A stretch of 51,011 nt of DNA from the NCBI GenBank assembly GCA_035384605.1, contig DAOOIV010000026.1, forward strand, positions 1-51,011, in the 5' to 3' direction. The notes beneath the pieces are model-generated. The model was given only the letters and a program-made list of their open reading frames with translations, searched no databases and was not told where the DNA came from. Below are positions 7,588 to 16,584 of this stretch, piece by piece (position 1 is the first letter of the stretch; the number at the start of each line of letters is the position of its first letter). This DNA is from Phycisphaerae bacterium. GTDB lineage: Bacteria; Planctomycetota; Phycisphaerae; UBA1845; PWPN01. The position numbers were made by a program, and so were the translations under genes.

Positions 7588-9462
7588 CTAACGAATCCAT
7601 CGCATCCGGCCAAAATTGGGTATCAAACCGATCCCCGCAGTCCACTTTGCGCGATATCCCGCCGGCCAGTACACGAAGAACGCCTTGCCGATCAACTGAT
7701 CCTCCGGAACGGTACCCAACTGATATTCATCTTCCAGGGGGATGAGATGACTGCCGGCGGTCTCCCAAAGCCTGGAGTCCTTGCTGTGGGGGCTGTTATC
7801 TCCGAGCATAAAGTACTCGGCCTCGAACGTCTTGCCATCCCGGACTCGCTTGGGGCGCAGGAGAATCGGATGTCCGGCCGTTCCCCAGCCCGCCCAGTCG
7901 TGCAGCCGCAAGCTTCCACCTTTCCATGGAGCGCCGAGAAGCGGCTGGGATCGGTAGTATACGTCTCGCTCCAACACGAGATGCTTGAGATCGCACTGCA
8001 TGTTCCTGCCGCCGATCCGGACGGTGGTGGGTTCAACCGTGCCCCAGGTCGCGTCCGTAGGCGTCGGGTGACAAAACCGTTCCAGCCGCTCGATAACCGG
8101 GTGGTATTGCTTGTCGTTGCTCTTGGCCACGATCTTGCCATCAATGAGGACCATCGCGCGGTAATCGACGTTCATGAACTCCACCTGGACCGCCCGGTCG
8201 CGGCTGAACGAACGCGTGGGTGCCGTCTCTGCGATGGTTTCTCGCCGGGTGGCCGTTCCGCCAACCGGACGTTCCAGTTCAAGCTTGACTCTGCCTGTCG
8301 TGCTGATGCTGGCAATGAACTTGTCCTTGTCGCGGTTCATTTCAAGCAGCAGATCGCCACTGCCGGCTCGGACGACCCAACTGAACCTCAGCCGCACATC
8401 GCCCACCGGACATCGGCCTGACGAAGGACCGCCTCGCAAATCCATCGCTTCATTCGCGCTATCACTGAAGTTGTAAGCGTAGAAGTCATCGATGGTTCCC
8501 TCGAACTTGAGATAGAGAATCTCATCGCTGACGGAGTCAAACTTGATGGTGCGCCGGTCGGTATCTTTCCATGCCTTGGCGGCATCGGGACTGTCGGGCA
8601 CCCAGCCCACTCGGGGTTTGTTCTGATCATCCCGCAATTGGTAGCGTGGCAGGTAGTCGTGGTTATACACGTTGAACCAGAGCGACTCCTGCGCGCGCGG
8701 TGCCTGATCGATCTTTCGCTGAATTTCAAGGCGAGGCAGAAGCTTCTTGTTGATCTCGGCAAAGAGTCTGCGGATTTCTTCACGGGCATCCGACGAGTCC
8801 GACTGCCTGTCGCCGTGGCCATACCGGTAAACCAGTTTGCGAAGCTGCTCGAATTGTTCGATCAATTCCGCAGGCAGGTTATCCATTTTGGCGGCGTAGA
8901 CGTCGCCGTCGATTATTTCGAGAGCCTCGCCGGGCTCGCCAACGAGCCGTTTGATAAAATTGGTCGTGCCGTCTTCCGGATCCTTGAACACGGTCACGTC
9001 CCAGCGGTCCGGACCGAGCCAACCTCCTGGAAGATCGAGCGGCCACTTGTGAACAAGAATGCGGTCGCCGCTGTCAGGCCTTTCCAGGTCGGCGGCGCTG
9101 AACTTGTCGTACAAAGCACGGCAATTCGGGCATCGAACCCGCGTTTCGGCGATGGGCCTGCCGTCAACAAGACCGTAGGCATACTCGTAGCCACAGGTGG
9201 AGCAGGTTTTGGTCAGTTGCTTGCCGTAGAGGGTGACGGCCATCGACCCGGTCGGAATGATGAAAGCTTCAACGATAAAGGCGCGAAAGACGAACGCCAG
9301 GATGAATGCCACAACGATTGACTCGAGCGTCTCCTTCACCGTGACGGCGAGACTCTTACGTTCAGCCTCTTCAATGGTGGCTGCCCGCTGGCCGGGGGCG
9401 GGGCGGGGCGCCGGGCGGACATTCCTGGGGTCGGAAGCGGCAGCAGTCTTATTCGGGGCCAT
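7588..9462 (-). CDS. lepB: Signal peptidase I with zinc-ribbon and large central insert
   Basis: Membrane serine protease that removes Sec/Tat signal peptides. Numbering from the ATG at 9462 (a TTG lies one codon upstream): one transmembrane segment about 48-69, then IIPTGSM with the catalytic Ser73, catalytic Lys171 in NFIKRLVGEPGE, and the box E motif LGDNSPHSKDSR near residue 553. Between Ser and Lys is a four-Cys module (CSTC ... CPNC, about 87-114) that looks like a zinc ribbon. Between Lys and box E lie some 330 extra residues, including a helical Glu/Arg-rich part and a stretch with alternating hydrophobics (about 310-460) that looks like a beta-sandwich, perhaps LamG-like. At 624 residues it is about twice the usual length. 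All catalytic motifs are present, so it should be active. Confidence 0.93.
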   Translation of the reverse strand: MAPNKTAAASDPRNVRPAPRPAPGQRAATIEEAERKSLAVTVKETLESIVVAFILAFVFRAFIVEAFIIPTGSMAVTLYGKQLTKTCSTCGYEYAYGLVDGRPIAETRVRCPNCRALYDKFSAADLERPDSGDRILVHKWPLDLPGGWLGPDRWDVTVFKDPEDGTTNFIKRLVGEPGEALEIIDGDVYAAKMDNLPAELIEQFEQLRKLVYRYGHGDRQSDSSDAREEIRRLFAEINKKLLPRLEIQRKIDQAPRAQESLWFNVYNHDYLPRYQLRDDQNKPRVGWVPDSPDAAKAWKDTDRRTIKFDSVSDEILYLKFEGTIDDFYAYNFSDSANEAMDLRGGPSSGRCPVGDVRLRFSWVVRAGSGDLLLEMNRDKDKFIASISTTGRVKLELERPVGGTATRRETIAETAPTRSFSRDRAVQVEFMNVDYRAMVLIDGKIVAKSNDKQYHPVIERLERFCHPTPTDATWGTVEPTTVRIGGRNMQCDLKHLVLERDVYYRSQPLLGAPWKGGSLRLHDWAGWGTAGHPILLRPKRVRDGKTFEAEYFMLGDNSPHSKDSRLWETAGSHLIPLEDEYQLGTVPEDQLIGKAFFVYWPAGYRAKWTAGIGLIPNFGRMRWIR

Positions 9463-9619
9463 CAATCAGTCTCGACAAACCTCAGATCGTCCAGTACACC
9501 GGCAACCGGGTGCTTACGTCCGCCTCCGGTGTCCAGTTCACGGGCAAGCCGAACGGCAAGAGGTTAACCGCTGCCCTCCAAAGCGTCAAATCACTGTCAG
9601 AAACAGACTTATCGTGTTG

Positions 9620-11422
9620 TCAAATGAAGCACTCCCCGGATAAACTCCCAGGCGTCACCACTCGGGCGTCCTCAAGCGTCTTGGCCGTGCCGACTGCCTC
9701 GTGTCGGTGCCGGTAACCCATGATCACAAAAACCGCTGCCATCAGCAGATAGCCGATGACCACAGGATAGGCATGGTAGGTGAAGGCTCCCTCGGCCGGG
9801 GTTGTCCCGATCAGCCAGTAGTCAGCGGTGTTGCCCACCATCTGGTAGGCGTGCATCAGGCCGAGGATCGTCAACACAGCGGCGGCCAGCGACCAGCCAG
9901 CCGCGTGGAAGAATCGCCGGTCGATCAGGAACGCCGAAATCGCCGCGATGATCATGCAAGTGAAGATGTAACCGCGCTCCATGATGTTCATGCCGTGGAC
10001 GAGGAAGCCGCTGGTTTCCATCTTGGAGCCATCTTCCGAACTCAAGATGCTCTGGATGGTGGCAACGCCGGGCCACTGCGAAAGCTGCGTGGCCGGTGCG
10101 GGCAGGGACTCAGTCACAGGGAGGCTGGTGATGACCGCCGCAGGTGCCGTGGTCGCAGCGTTTACGGTATTCAAGCCGGTTTGGGTAAAGGCTCCCGAGA
10201 CGATCATGGCCCCCCACGCAGCGATTGCGGGGAACAGGCCCAAGGCCACGGCCGGCGCATGCCGCACCGGCGTAGCCTGGAAAGCTTGAGCCGTGATGAC
10301 GATCCCGATCCAAAGGACAATCGCGATGCCTGCCTCCATAGGGACAATCTTGCTTACGACCGCCACTGTCCCGGTCACACAAAGGATGGTCATCACCAGA
10401 CCGTTCAAGGTGGAGTAGCCCGCCCGCGCCCCCAATGCCTTCCAGCCAGGATGGCCGATGTAAATGGTTGTCGGGAAACAGCTTCCAAAACATGCCGCCG
10501 CGATTGTCCCGATACCGTTGACCGCCAGCGACGGACCGGTGGCAAAGACGTCGCCTCCTGCTTCGGCTGACTCGATGTTCTGCAAGCTGCCGATCACGTT
10601 GAACAACCCCATCGGGATGATGACGGAAAGCAGCGAAATGACCTGAGCGGTATCGCTGCGGATCGTGTCCCACAGAACCGGTCCGACCCATTGAGGCCAG
10701 TGCCGACCCGAGTACGCGCAGGCTTCCCGGACTGCTTCCGTGCTGACTGGGACGCCTGTTGATACGCCCAGGCTTCCCAAAACCCAGGCCAGAGCGGTTC
10801 CGAGGAGTACCGCCACGAACCCCCCGGGTAGCCCGAGGGGGAAGCGCACCTGCGAGAAGTAGACCAACAGCACCACGGCCATCGGGACCATTGCCACCAG
10901 CGGCCGGTCCCAGATTTCGAGGGCGAATTTCATGGCGATGAAGGTGATAGCGATGCCGGCCAGGGTGCTCAGCAAGGCGGCTCGGGGGGTGTTTCGGCGG
11001 AGGCGTTCGGCCACGAATGCGCCGGCGAACTCGATCAAGCCGCTGCCGAGACAGGCGATCAGGCCGAGTTTCCAGGCGTACTCGGCACTGCCGGTGCGGT
11101 CGAAGGCCGGTTTCATCACGAAGAAGACGTACACGAGCAGGGAAGGCGTATTGATCCCATAGGGTAGGGCGGTGACGTCTGACCGACGTTCACGGCGGGC
11201 GACCCAGTGTGCCTGGGCGGCATAGAAGAGGTTCCCGATGAGCAACGAGACGGCTGCCCCCGGCATGATGTATTCGTAAATGAATCTGGCGTTGTCGCCG
11301 GTCATGCCGCAGACTGTCGTGCACAAGGATACGATCAGGAGCAACTGGACCAGATTGTCGATCGCCAAGCCAAAGAACCCATCGAGATCGCGTTTGACGA
11401 AAACGGGATAACCGGCTGACAT
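9620..11422 (-). CDS. NCS2-type xanthine/uracil permease family protein
   Basis: A 600-residue polytopic membrane protein of the nucleobase:cation symporter-2/AzgA superfamily. Visible features are ALPYGINTPSLLVYVFFVMKP near the N-terminus, GSLQNIESAEAGGDVFATG and FGSCFPTTIYIGHPGWKALGA (re-entrant loop-like motif), and about 12-14 hydrophobic segments. The start at 11422 follows AGGA by 6 nt and gives MSAGYPVFVKRDLDGFFG. A Thr/Ala/Pro-rich loop (near residues 410-470) and three extra C-terminal helices make it longer than typical 430-480 residue NCS2 carriers. Substrate cannot be told from sequence; purine or other small anion is possible. No purine catabolic gene is adjacent. Confidence 0.8.
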   Translation of the reverse strand: MSAGYPVFVKRDLDGFFGLAIDNLVQLLLIVSLCTTVCGMTGDNARFIYEYIMPGAAVSLLIGNLFYAAQAHWVARRERRSDVTALPYGINTPSLLVYVFFVMKPAFDRTGSAEYAWKLGLIACLGSGLIEFAGAFVAERLRRNTPRAALLSTLAGIAITFIAMKFALEIWDRPLVAMVPMAVVLLVYFSQVRFPLGLPGGFVAVLLGTALAWVLGSLGVSTGVPVSTEAVREACAYSGRHWPQWVGPVLWDTIRSDTAQVISLLSVIIPMGLFNVIGSLQNIESAEAGGDVFATGPSLAVNGIGTIAAACFGSCFPTTIYIGHPGWKALGARAGYSTLNGLVMTILCVTGTVAVVSKIVPMEAGIAIVLWIGIVITAQAFQATPVRHAPAVALGLFPAIAAWGAMIVSGAFTQTGLNTVNAATTAPAAVITSLPVTESLPAPATQLSQWPGVATIQSILSSEDGSKMETSGFLVHGMNIMERGYIFTCMIIAAISAFLIDRRFFHAAGWSLAAAVLTILGLMHAYQMVGNTADYWLIGTTPAEGAFTYHAYPVVIGYLLMAAVFVIMGYRHRHEAVGTAKTLEDARVVTPGSLSGECFI

Positions 11423-11580
11423 ATTCGGTCCTCGCATCAAGTGAGAAGTCCAGGGCCTGCCTCGGCCGCGGAACCTAGCGGTGATCCTACGGCGCGCGGG
11501 TGCCACTGACAAGACGCGCAGAAACTCACAGGCACCAGGGTCTTCTGCCGAACGGATCGCGGACTCACGGCCTTACCGCT

Positions 11581-11609
11581 TTGACAAACCGCATGACGGC
11601 CGCTATCCT
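11581..11609 (+). promoter_or_regulatory. Predicted promoter of kdsB-pyrG
   Basis: TTGACA (11581-11586), 17-nt spacer, TATCCT (11604-11609). Perfect -35 and good -10; predicted start near 11616, about 49 nt before the kdsB GTG. Confidence 0.7.
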
Positions 11610-11664
11610 TTGTGCTTGTTCCGATGAGAGTACGTTTTGCCTGCAGAAGAGGAAGTGCTCCCCG

Positions 11665-12441
11665 GTGTCCGTAGCCGCGATCATCCCCGCGCGTTACGCG
11701 TCCACACGATTCCCAGGGAAACCCCTCGCCAATCAGACCGGCAAGCCTCTGATCCAGCACGTCTACGAAGCCGTGCGCGGAGCTCGGCGTGTGGAACGCG
11801 TGCTGGTGGCGACGGATGACCTGCGAATCGCCGAGGCGGTGCGGTCTTTCGGCGGTGAAGCGGTGATGACCCGCGCGGACCACCCAAGCGGCACGGACCG
11901 CGTCGCCGAGGCAGCTTCGAGACTCGATGCTGACCTGATCATCAATGTGCAGGGCGACGAACCGGAGATGGACCCGCAGTCCATCGACACGTTGGTCGAA
12001 TTGATGGAGCAGCGTCCGCAGGCCCAGATGGGCTCACTCGCCTGTCGCTTCAAGAGGGCTGAGGACGTCCTCAACCCCGCTTGTGTGAAAGTGGTTCTCG
12101 ACGCCAACGGTTATGCCCTGTATTTCAGTCGAAGCGTGATTCCTTATCCGCGTGATGCCCGCGGGCAAATCGAGCAGCCGGCCAACTGGCTGCTGCATCT
12201 GGGGATCTACGCTTTCCGTCCGGACTTCCTGGCCAGGTTGACCCAAATGCCGCCGGCGGAGCTGGAGCGGCTCGAGCAGCTTGAACAACTGCGGGCCCTG
12301 ACCATGGGGGCCAGGATCGCGATGGCGGTGGTCCCGCACGAGAGCAACGGCGTGGACACGCCGGAGCAGTATTCGGCTTTTGTTGAACGCTATCGGGCAG
12401 CCCGCGTTCAGGCGGGAACCCTGCCCACAGGAAAAGGATGA
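11665..12441 (+). CDS. kdsB: CMP-Kdo synthetase (3-deoxy-manno-octulosonate cytidylyltransferase)
   Basis: Activates Kdo with CTP for LPS inner-core synthesis. The 258-residue protein begins VSVAAIIPARYASTRFPGKP (nucleotide-binding motif) and contains VERVLVATDD, MTRADHPSGTDRVAEAA, LIINVQGDEPEMDP and ALYFSRSVIPYPRD, all KdsB signatures, ending in HESNGVDTPEQY. The reading frame extends upstream, but the GTG at 11665 follows AGAGGAAG and matches the family N-terminus. pyrG, which makes the CTP substrate, starts 22 nt downstream, a common and functionally sensible pairing. Confidence 0.95.
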   Translation: MSVAAIIPARYASTRFPGKPLANQTGKPLIQHVYEAVRGARRVERVLVATDDLRIAEAVRSFGGEAVMTRADHPSGTDRVAEAASRLDADLIINVQGDEPEMDPQSIDTLVELMEQRPQAQMGSLACRFKRAEDVLNPACVKVVLDANGYALYFSRSVIPYPRDARGQIEQPANWLLHLGIYAFRPDFLARLTQMPPAELERLEQLEQLRALTMGARIAMAVVPHESNGVDTPEQYSAFVERYRAARVQAGTLPTGKG

Positions 12442-12463
12442 GCAGCAGGACAAGGACGCGAAT

Positions 12464-14266
12464 ATGAACCCCGAACGTAAAGGCAAGACGGTTGATGTGG
12501 AAAAGATGCTTTCCTCCCTGAGTTACACCTCCGATGACACCGAGTTCTACGCCCCCATGCCCGCCGGCTACAGGCCCGGTCGCACCAAGTATGTGATCGT
12601 CTTCGGCACGGTCATGAGCGGCCTGGGCAAGGGGATCTTCTCCAGCTCGCTGGCCAAATGCCTCCAGGACAAGGGTTTGACGGTCGCGCCGATCAAACTC
12701 GAAGGGTATCTGAACATCGATTCGGGCACGCTGAATCCCTACCGCCACGGCGAAGTTTTCGTCCTCGACGACGGCATGGAGACGGACATGGACTTGGGTA
12801 CCTACGAGCGGATGCTCGATCAAGACCTCACGCGGATGAACTTCGCGACCAGCGGTCAGATCTATTCCCGCGTGCTGGAAAAGGAGCGGCAGGGCAGCTA
12901 CCTGGGGCGCGACGTTCAGATGATCCCCCACGTCACCGGCGAGGTCAAGAGCAAGCTTCGGGAGCTGGCGGTGACGTCCGACGCTGATGTCGTCTTCGTC
13001 GAGATCGGCGGAACGGTCGGGGACGTGGAAAACTCCTACTACATCGAGGCGATGCGCGAGTTGGCCTTCGAAGAGGGGCCCGACTCGTGCACTTTCGTCG
13101 CCCTCACCTACATCATCTCGCCGCCGATGCTGGGCGAACAGAAATCCAAGGCCGCTCAGTTGGGCATCAGGGGGCTGCTGGCCACGGGCATCCAGCCACA
13201 CATCATCGCCTGCCGCGGTAAGGAACCGATCAGTCAGAAGGTCAGGGAGAAGCTCGCCCTGTACAGCAACGTGCCCATTGGCAACGTCTTCTCGATGCAT
13301 GACTGCGCAAGCATCTACGTGATTCCCGAGATGCTGCGTGAAGCCGGTTTGGACGAGGTGGTGATCGATACGCTCAGGATTCGCGGCCGGCTGCACCCCG
13401 AAGGCGAGAAAAAAGCTTGCGCGATCTGGGGCGAATTCCTGAATCGCATTCAGTCCCCGTCGCGGGAGGTTACCATCGGTCTGATCGGCAAGTACACGTC
13501 CGTGCGTGACAGCTACGCGAGCATCATCCATGCCCTGGAGCACGCGGGCGCGGCGGCGGACTGCCACGTGAATATCAAGTGGGTCGACACAACCGAACTG
13601 GATCCCGAGAAGGCCGCGCGGGCAATCGGTGACGTTCACGGCATCATCGTCCCAGGCGGATTCGGCGTGCGTGGCACCGAGGGCAAGATCGGCTGCATCA
13701 AGTGCGCCCGTGAGAAGGGTATTCCCTACCTGGGAATCTGCTACGGTTTCCAGATGGCGGTGATCGAATACGCGCGCAACGTCTGCGGCTTGCAGGACGC
13801 CAACAGCACCGAGATTGCCCCGGACACTCCGCACCCGGTGATCGACATCCTGCCCGAGCAGAAACAAATCGAGGGGCTCGGCGGCAACATGCGGCTTGGC
13901 GGACGAGACGTGGAGATCAAGCCCAACACGCTGGCCGCCCGGCTGTTCAATGGGGCGCGGGAAGTCCGCTTGCGATTCCGCCATCGCTACGAGGTGGATC
14001 CGCAGTACATCGAGCGGCTCGAGGCCGGCGGGCTGATCTTCTCGGGCAAAGCCCCCGACTACCCGATCATGCAGATTCTTGAACTGCCGCAGGACGTTCA
14101 CCCCTATTTCATTGCGACCCAGGCGCATCCCGAGTTCCAAAGCCGACCGCTGCGCCCGCAGCCGATGTTTCTCGGATTGGTCAAAGCCGCACTGGCCAAG
14201 GCGCAATCATCGGATACCGGCCGAACGACCGCGGTCGACGCGACAAAGGTCAACGCGGGAACATAA
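12464..14266 (+). CDS. pyrG: CTP synthase
   Basis: Converts UTP, ATP and glutamine to CTP. 600 residues: an N-terminal extension of about 45 residues, then the synthetase domain (GTVMSGLGKGIFSSSLAKCL P-loop, HGEVFVLDDGMETDMDLG, EIGGTVGDVENSYYIEAMRE) and a C-terminal class I glutaminase with the nucleophile Cys426 in GICYGFQMAV, and His555/Glu557 in QAHPEF. Several positions depart from the common form: KLEGYLNIDSGTLNPY replaces the usual KxDPYxNxDPGTMxPxx, and the nucleophile elbow reads GICYGFQ instead of GICLGMQ. AAGGA lies 7 nt before the ATG at 12464. Cotranscribed with kdsB (22-nt gap). Confidence 0.95.
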   Translation: MNPERKGKTVDVEKMLSSLSYTSDDTEFYAPMPAGYRPGRTKYVIVFGTVMSGLGKGIFSSSLAKCLQDKGLTVAPIKLEGYLNIDSGTLNPYRHGEVFVLDDGMETDMDLGTYERMLDQDLTRMNFATSGQIYSRVLEKERQGSYLGRDVQMIPHVTGEVKSKLRELAVTSDADVVFVEIGGTVGDVENSYYIEAMRELAFEEGPDSCTFVALTYIISPPMLGEQKSKAAQLGIRGLLATGIQPHIIACRGKEPISQKVREKLALYSNVPIGNVFSMHDCASIYVIPEMLREAGLDEVVIDTLRIRGRLHPEGEKKACAIWGEFLNRIQSPSREVTIGLIGKYTSVRDSYASIIHALEHAGAAADCHVNIKWVDTTELDPEKAARAIGDVHGIIVPGGFGVRGTEGKIGCIKCAREKGIPYLGICYGFQMAVIEYARNVCGLQDANSTEIAPDTPHPVIDILPEQKQIEGLGGNMRLGGRDVEIKPNTLAARLFNGAREVRLRFRHRYEVDPQYIERLEAGGLIFSGKAPDYPIMQILELPQDVHPYFIATQAHPEFQSRPLRPQPMFLGLVKAALAKAQSSDTGRTTAVDATKVNAGT

Positions 14267-14294
14267 GAGTCCGGGAGGAGGGAGTCAGGGAGTC

Positions 14295-14390
14295 TAAGGC
14301 CTTGCGGCCGGAGATCTGTGCGGCTTGCGCGCATGATTGCAGATCGCAGTGCGCTGGGGTTGCGCGCCGCAAGAAGGCGGTCGGCCTTGG
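14295..14390 (+). repeat. REP-like dispersed element, copy A (diverged)
   Basis: One of six copies of a ~95-bp element (others at 19546, 23984, 30949, 36597 and 45116). It opens with TAAGGCCTTGCGGCCGGA, has TGCGGCTTGCGCGCATG in the middle and ends with the palindromic GGGTTGCG..CCGCAA and AGGCGGTCGGCC. It sits in the 325-nt convergent gap between pyrG and comM; no gene is supported in that gap. Confidence 0.7.
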
Positions 14391-14591
14391 GATTCGCCTG
14401 CCGCTCTTTGACGAAGACCCCGGAAGTCGCGATTGAAACGAGTGCGCGGCGAACATCAGTGAGAACGAATTGACCGGCCCGCAACTCGTCGAGGAAGAAG
14501 CGAGCCACCTCAACCCGTTCGCCCTCAAAGGCATCTGCAATTGCCGGTCGCAGCGCATCCGTATCCTTTACAGCGTACCGGTGGGTCCATT

Positions 14592-16121
14592 TCACAACTG
14601 CCGGTCGAGCCGCCGGTACATGATCGCCTCGCTCACGTGCTCAGGCCGGATGTTTTCTTCCCCGGCCAGGTCGGCGATCGTCCGGGCGACGCGGAGTATC
14701 TTGTCGTGGGCCCTGGCGGACAGACCCAGCTCGGTGAGGGCCTGTTTGAGCAGTTGTTCTCCCGCCGCATCGAGCCTGCAATACCTGCGGAGTTGTTTGG
14801 GCGTCATGCGGGCGTTGAGGATGGTGCTCGTGTCGCCAAAGCGTTCTCGCTGGATCCGCCTGGCCCGCTCGACCTGGGCGCGCATCTCGGGGCTGCTGCT
14901 GCCGGCGTGCTCGCCGCGCAGCTCACGGTAAGGCACCGGCGGGACTTCGATGTGGATGTCGATGCGGTCGATGAGGGGGCCGCTGATCCGCGAGAGGTAC
15001 TTGTCGATCTGCAGCGGGCTGCACTTGCACGGCTTGTTCGGGTCGGTGAAGTAGCCGCAGGGACAAGGATTCATGGCCGCGACGAGCATGAAGCGGGCGG
15101 GGAAGGTGATGGCGGAGTGCGAGCGGGCGATGGTGACCACGCCGTCTTCCAGGGGTTGACGGAGCGTCTCCAGAATCGTCCGCGGGAACTCGGGGAACTC
15201 GTCGAGAAACAGCAGCCCATGATGAGCCAGCGAGACCTCGCCGGCCTGCGGGATCGAGCCGCCCCCGACCAGGGCGGGTCCGCTGGCCGAGTGGTGTGGT
15301 GATCGCACCGGCCGTCGAGCGAGCAGGGCTTGTCCGGCGGGCATCTTGCCGGCCGCAGAGTATATTCGCGTAGTCTCGAGCGACTCGGCCAGGCTCAGTG
15401 GCGGCAGGATCGTCGGAATCCGCTTACTGAGCATCGTTTTGCCGGTTCCGGGTGGTCCGATCAGCAGGATGTTGTGTCCGCCGGCAGCAGCCACGGTGAC
15501 CGCCCGCTTGACCGACTCCTGGCCGCGAACTTCGCTGAAATCCTCCTCATATCGCGAGGCGTCGGCGAAGACGGCGTTGATGTCAATCACCGTGGGCTCC
15601 AGCGGGAGCTGGCCGGTGAGAAAGCCGACGGCCTCGGCCAGTGTGCCGATGCCGATGACTTCGATCTCCTCGACGACAGCCGCCTCGGGGGCGTTCTCGC
15701 GGGGCAGAATCAGGCCATTAAAACCCTTGTCGCGGGCAAGGATGGCCATGGACAGTGCGCCCTTGACCGGCCGTACGCGCCCGTCGAGGGCCAACTCGCC
15801 GGCGATCAGGTACTGGCCTGCCGGCTCGGGCGTGCCTTGGCCGTTGGCGAAGATCATGCCCAGTGCGATGGGCAGGTCGAACGCCGGCCCTTCCTTCTTC
15901 ACGTCTGCCGGGGCCAAGTTGACGACCGTCTTGTATCGAGGCCAGTCATAACCGGAGTTGTTCAAGGCCGCCCGGACGCGTTCGAGACTCTCTTTCACCG
16001 CCGCATCGGGCAAGCCGACGATGGCGGCCTTCTCGAACCCGTGCTCGGCGCAGTCCACCTCGATCTCGCACGGCAGAGCCTCGATCCCCATTAAAGCAAC
16101 GCTGTGTAATCTGGAGAGCAT
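14592..16121 (-). CDS. comM: ComM/YifB family Mg-chelatase-like AAA+ ATPase
   Basis: Hexameric helicase-like AAA+ protein; in Haemophilus and Vibrio ComM drives branch migration during natural transformation. 509 residues: N-terminal Lon-protease-like domain (MLSRLHSVALMGIEALPCEI onward; VGLPDAAVKESLERVRAAL), then the Mg-chelatase domain with Walker A IGPPGTGKTMLSK, Walker B HGLLFLDEFPEF, and MNPCPCGYFTDP with CKCS (Cys pairs seen in YifB proteins), and the C-terminal helical domain ending AIMYRRLDRQL. No ribosome binding site precedes the ATG; instead a -10 box ends 6 nt upstream, predicting a leaderless message. The first ~35-50 codons and the promoter are repeated three more times upstream (see pseudogene entries). 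Confidence 0.95.
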   Translation of the reverse strand: MLSRLHSVALMGIEALPCEIEVDCAEHGFEKAAIVGLPDAAVKESLERVRAALNNSGYDWPRYKTVVNLAPADVKKEGPAFDLPIALGMIFANGQGTPEPAGQYLIAGELALDGRVRPVKGALSMAILARDKGFNGLILPRENAPEAAVVEEIEVIGIGTLAEAVGFLTGQLPLEPTVIDINAVFADASRYEEDFSEVRGQESVKRAVTVAAAGGHNILLIGPPGTGKTMLSKRIPTILPPLSLAESLETTRIYSAAGKMPAGQALLARRPVRSPHHSASGPALVGGGSIPQAGEVSLAHHGLLFLDEFPEFPRTILETLRQPLEDGVVTIARSHSAITFPARFMLVAAMNPCPCGYFTDPNKPCKCSPLQIDKYLSRISGPLIDRIDIHIEVPPVPYRELRGEHAGSSSPEMRAQVERARRIQRERFGDTSTILNARMTPKQLRRYCRLDAAGEQLLKQALTELGLSARAHDKILRVARTIADLAGEENIRPEHVSEAIMYRRLDRQL

Positions 16122-16127
16122 GGAAGG

Positions 16128-16156
16128 ATTCTACGGGCGGGTTGCGGACAAGGCAA
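16128..16156 (-). promoter_or_regulatory. Predicted leaderless promoter of comM
   Basis: Reading the minus strand: TTGCCT (16156-16151), 17-nt spacer, TAGAAT (16133-16128), 6 nt, then the ATG at 16121, so transcription should begin at the A of the start codon. The same layout is kept in the duplicated copies near 17111-17139 and 18009-18037. Confidence 0.65.
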
Positions 16157-16185
16157 ACTCACGGGCGAATGATCCTGCCGGAGCG

Positions 16186-16584
16186 TCAGGGCACTGTCCG
16201 GTCCACGACCCGCAGACCAGGTATGCCGGCGTAGTCCTGGACATTGTGTGTCATCAGGGTCAGATCGTGGACAAGGGCGACGGCACCGTTCAACAGATCC
16301 ATGGCGGGGGCGGGTCTGCGCGCATCGAGCAAACCGGCTTGCACCTGCCCAAACCTCTCGGCGATCCTCGCGGTGACTTCAAGGACCGTTACATCTGCGA
16401 GCATTTCCCGCAAACCTCGAAGTCGTGCCGGCGGAGCCTCGGCTCGCAATGCCCAAGCGTACAATTCGCCGAGTGTGACTGTCGAGATGTGCAACCGACC
16501 GGCGTATTGCAGAAAGCGGTTGGTGACCACACCTTTCGCTTTGAGGTGAGCAGAACAAACGTCCGTATCGACGAGGAAGCTCAT
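16186..16584 (-). CDS. PIN-domain toxin (VapC type), TA module 1
   Basis: A 132-residue PIN ribonuclease, normally held inactive by its partner antitoxin. The acidic set of the PIN active site is present: Asp6 and Asp8 in FLVDTDVCS, Glu40 in VTLGELYAW, Asp96 in AMDLLNGAVAL, and Asn114/Asp117 in THNVQDYAGI. Its start overlaps the end of the antitoxin gene by 4 nt (ATGA), so translation is coupled. The stop is 30 bp before the comM -35 box. It differs strongly in sequence from the second PIN gene at 17187, so the two are not a recent duplication. Confidence 0.88.
   Translation of the reverse strand: MSFLVDTDVCSAHLKAKGVVTNRFLQYAGRLHISTVTLGELYAWALRAEAPPARLRGLREMLADVTVLEVTARIAERFGQVQAGLLDARRPAPAMDLLNGAVALVHDLTLMTHNVQDYAGIPGLRVVDRTVP

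Noticed and set aside
12125..14206. 693-codon minus-strand frame antisense to kdsB/pyrG
   Set aside because: It mirrors the codon pattern of the certain genes kdsB and pyrG, has no domain and no ribosome binding site; a GC-rich shadow.
14104..14595. 163-codon minus-strand frame between comM and pyrG
   Set aside because: It spans REP-like copy A and the 3' end of pyrG. Part of it looks protein-like (EGERVEVARFFLDELRAGQF), possibly a remnant of a PIN or nuclease gene, but not enough to call.
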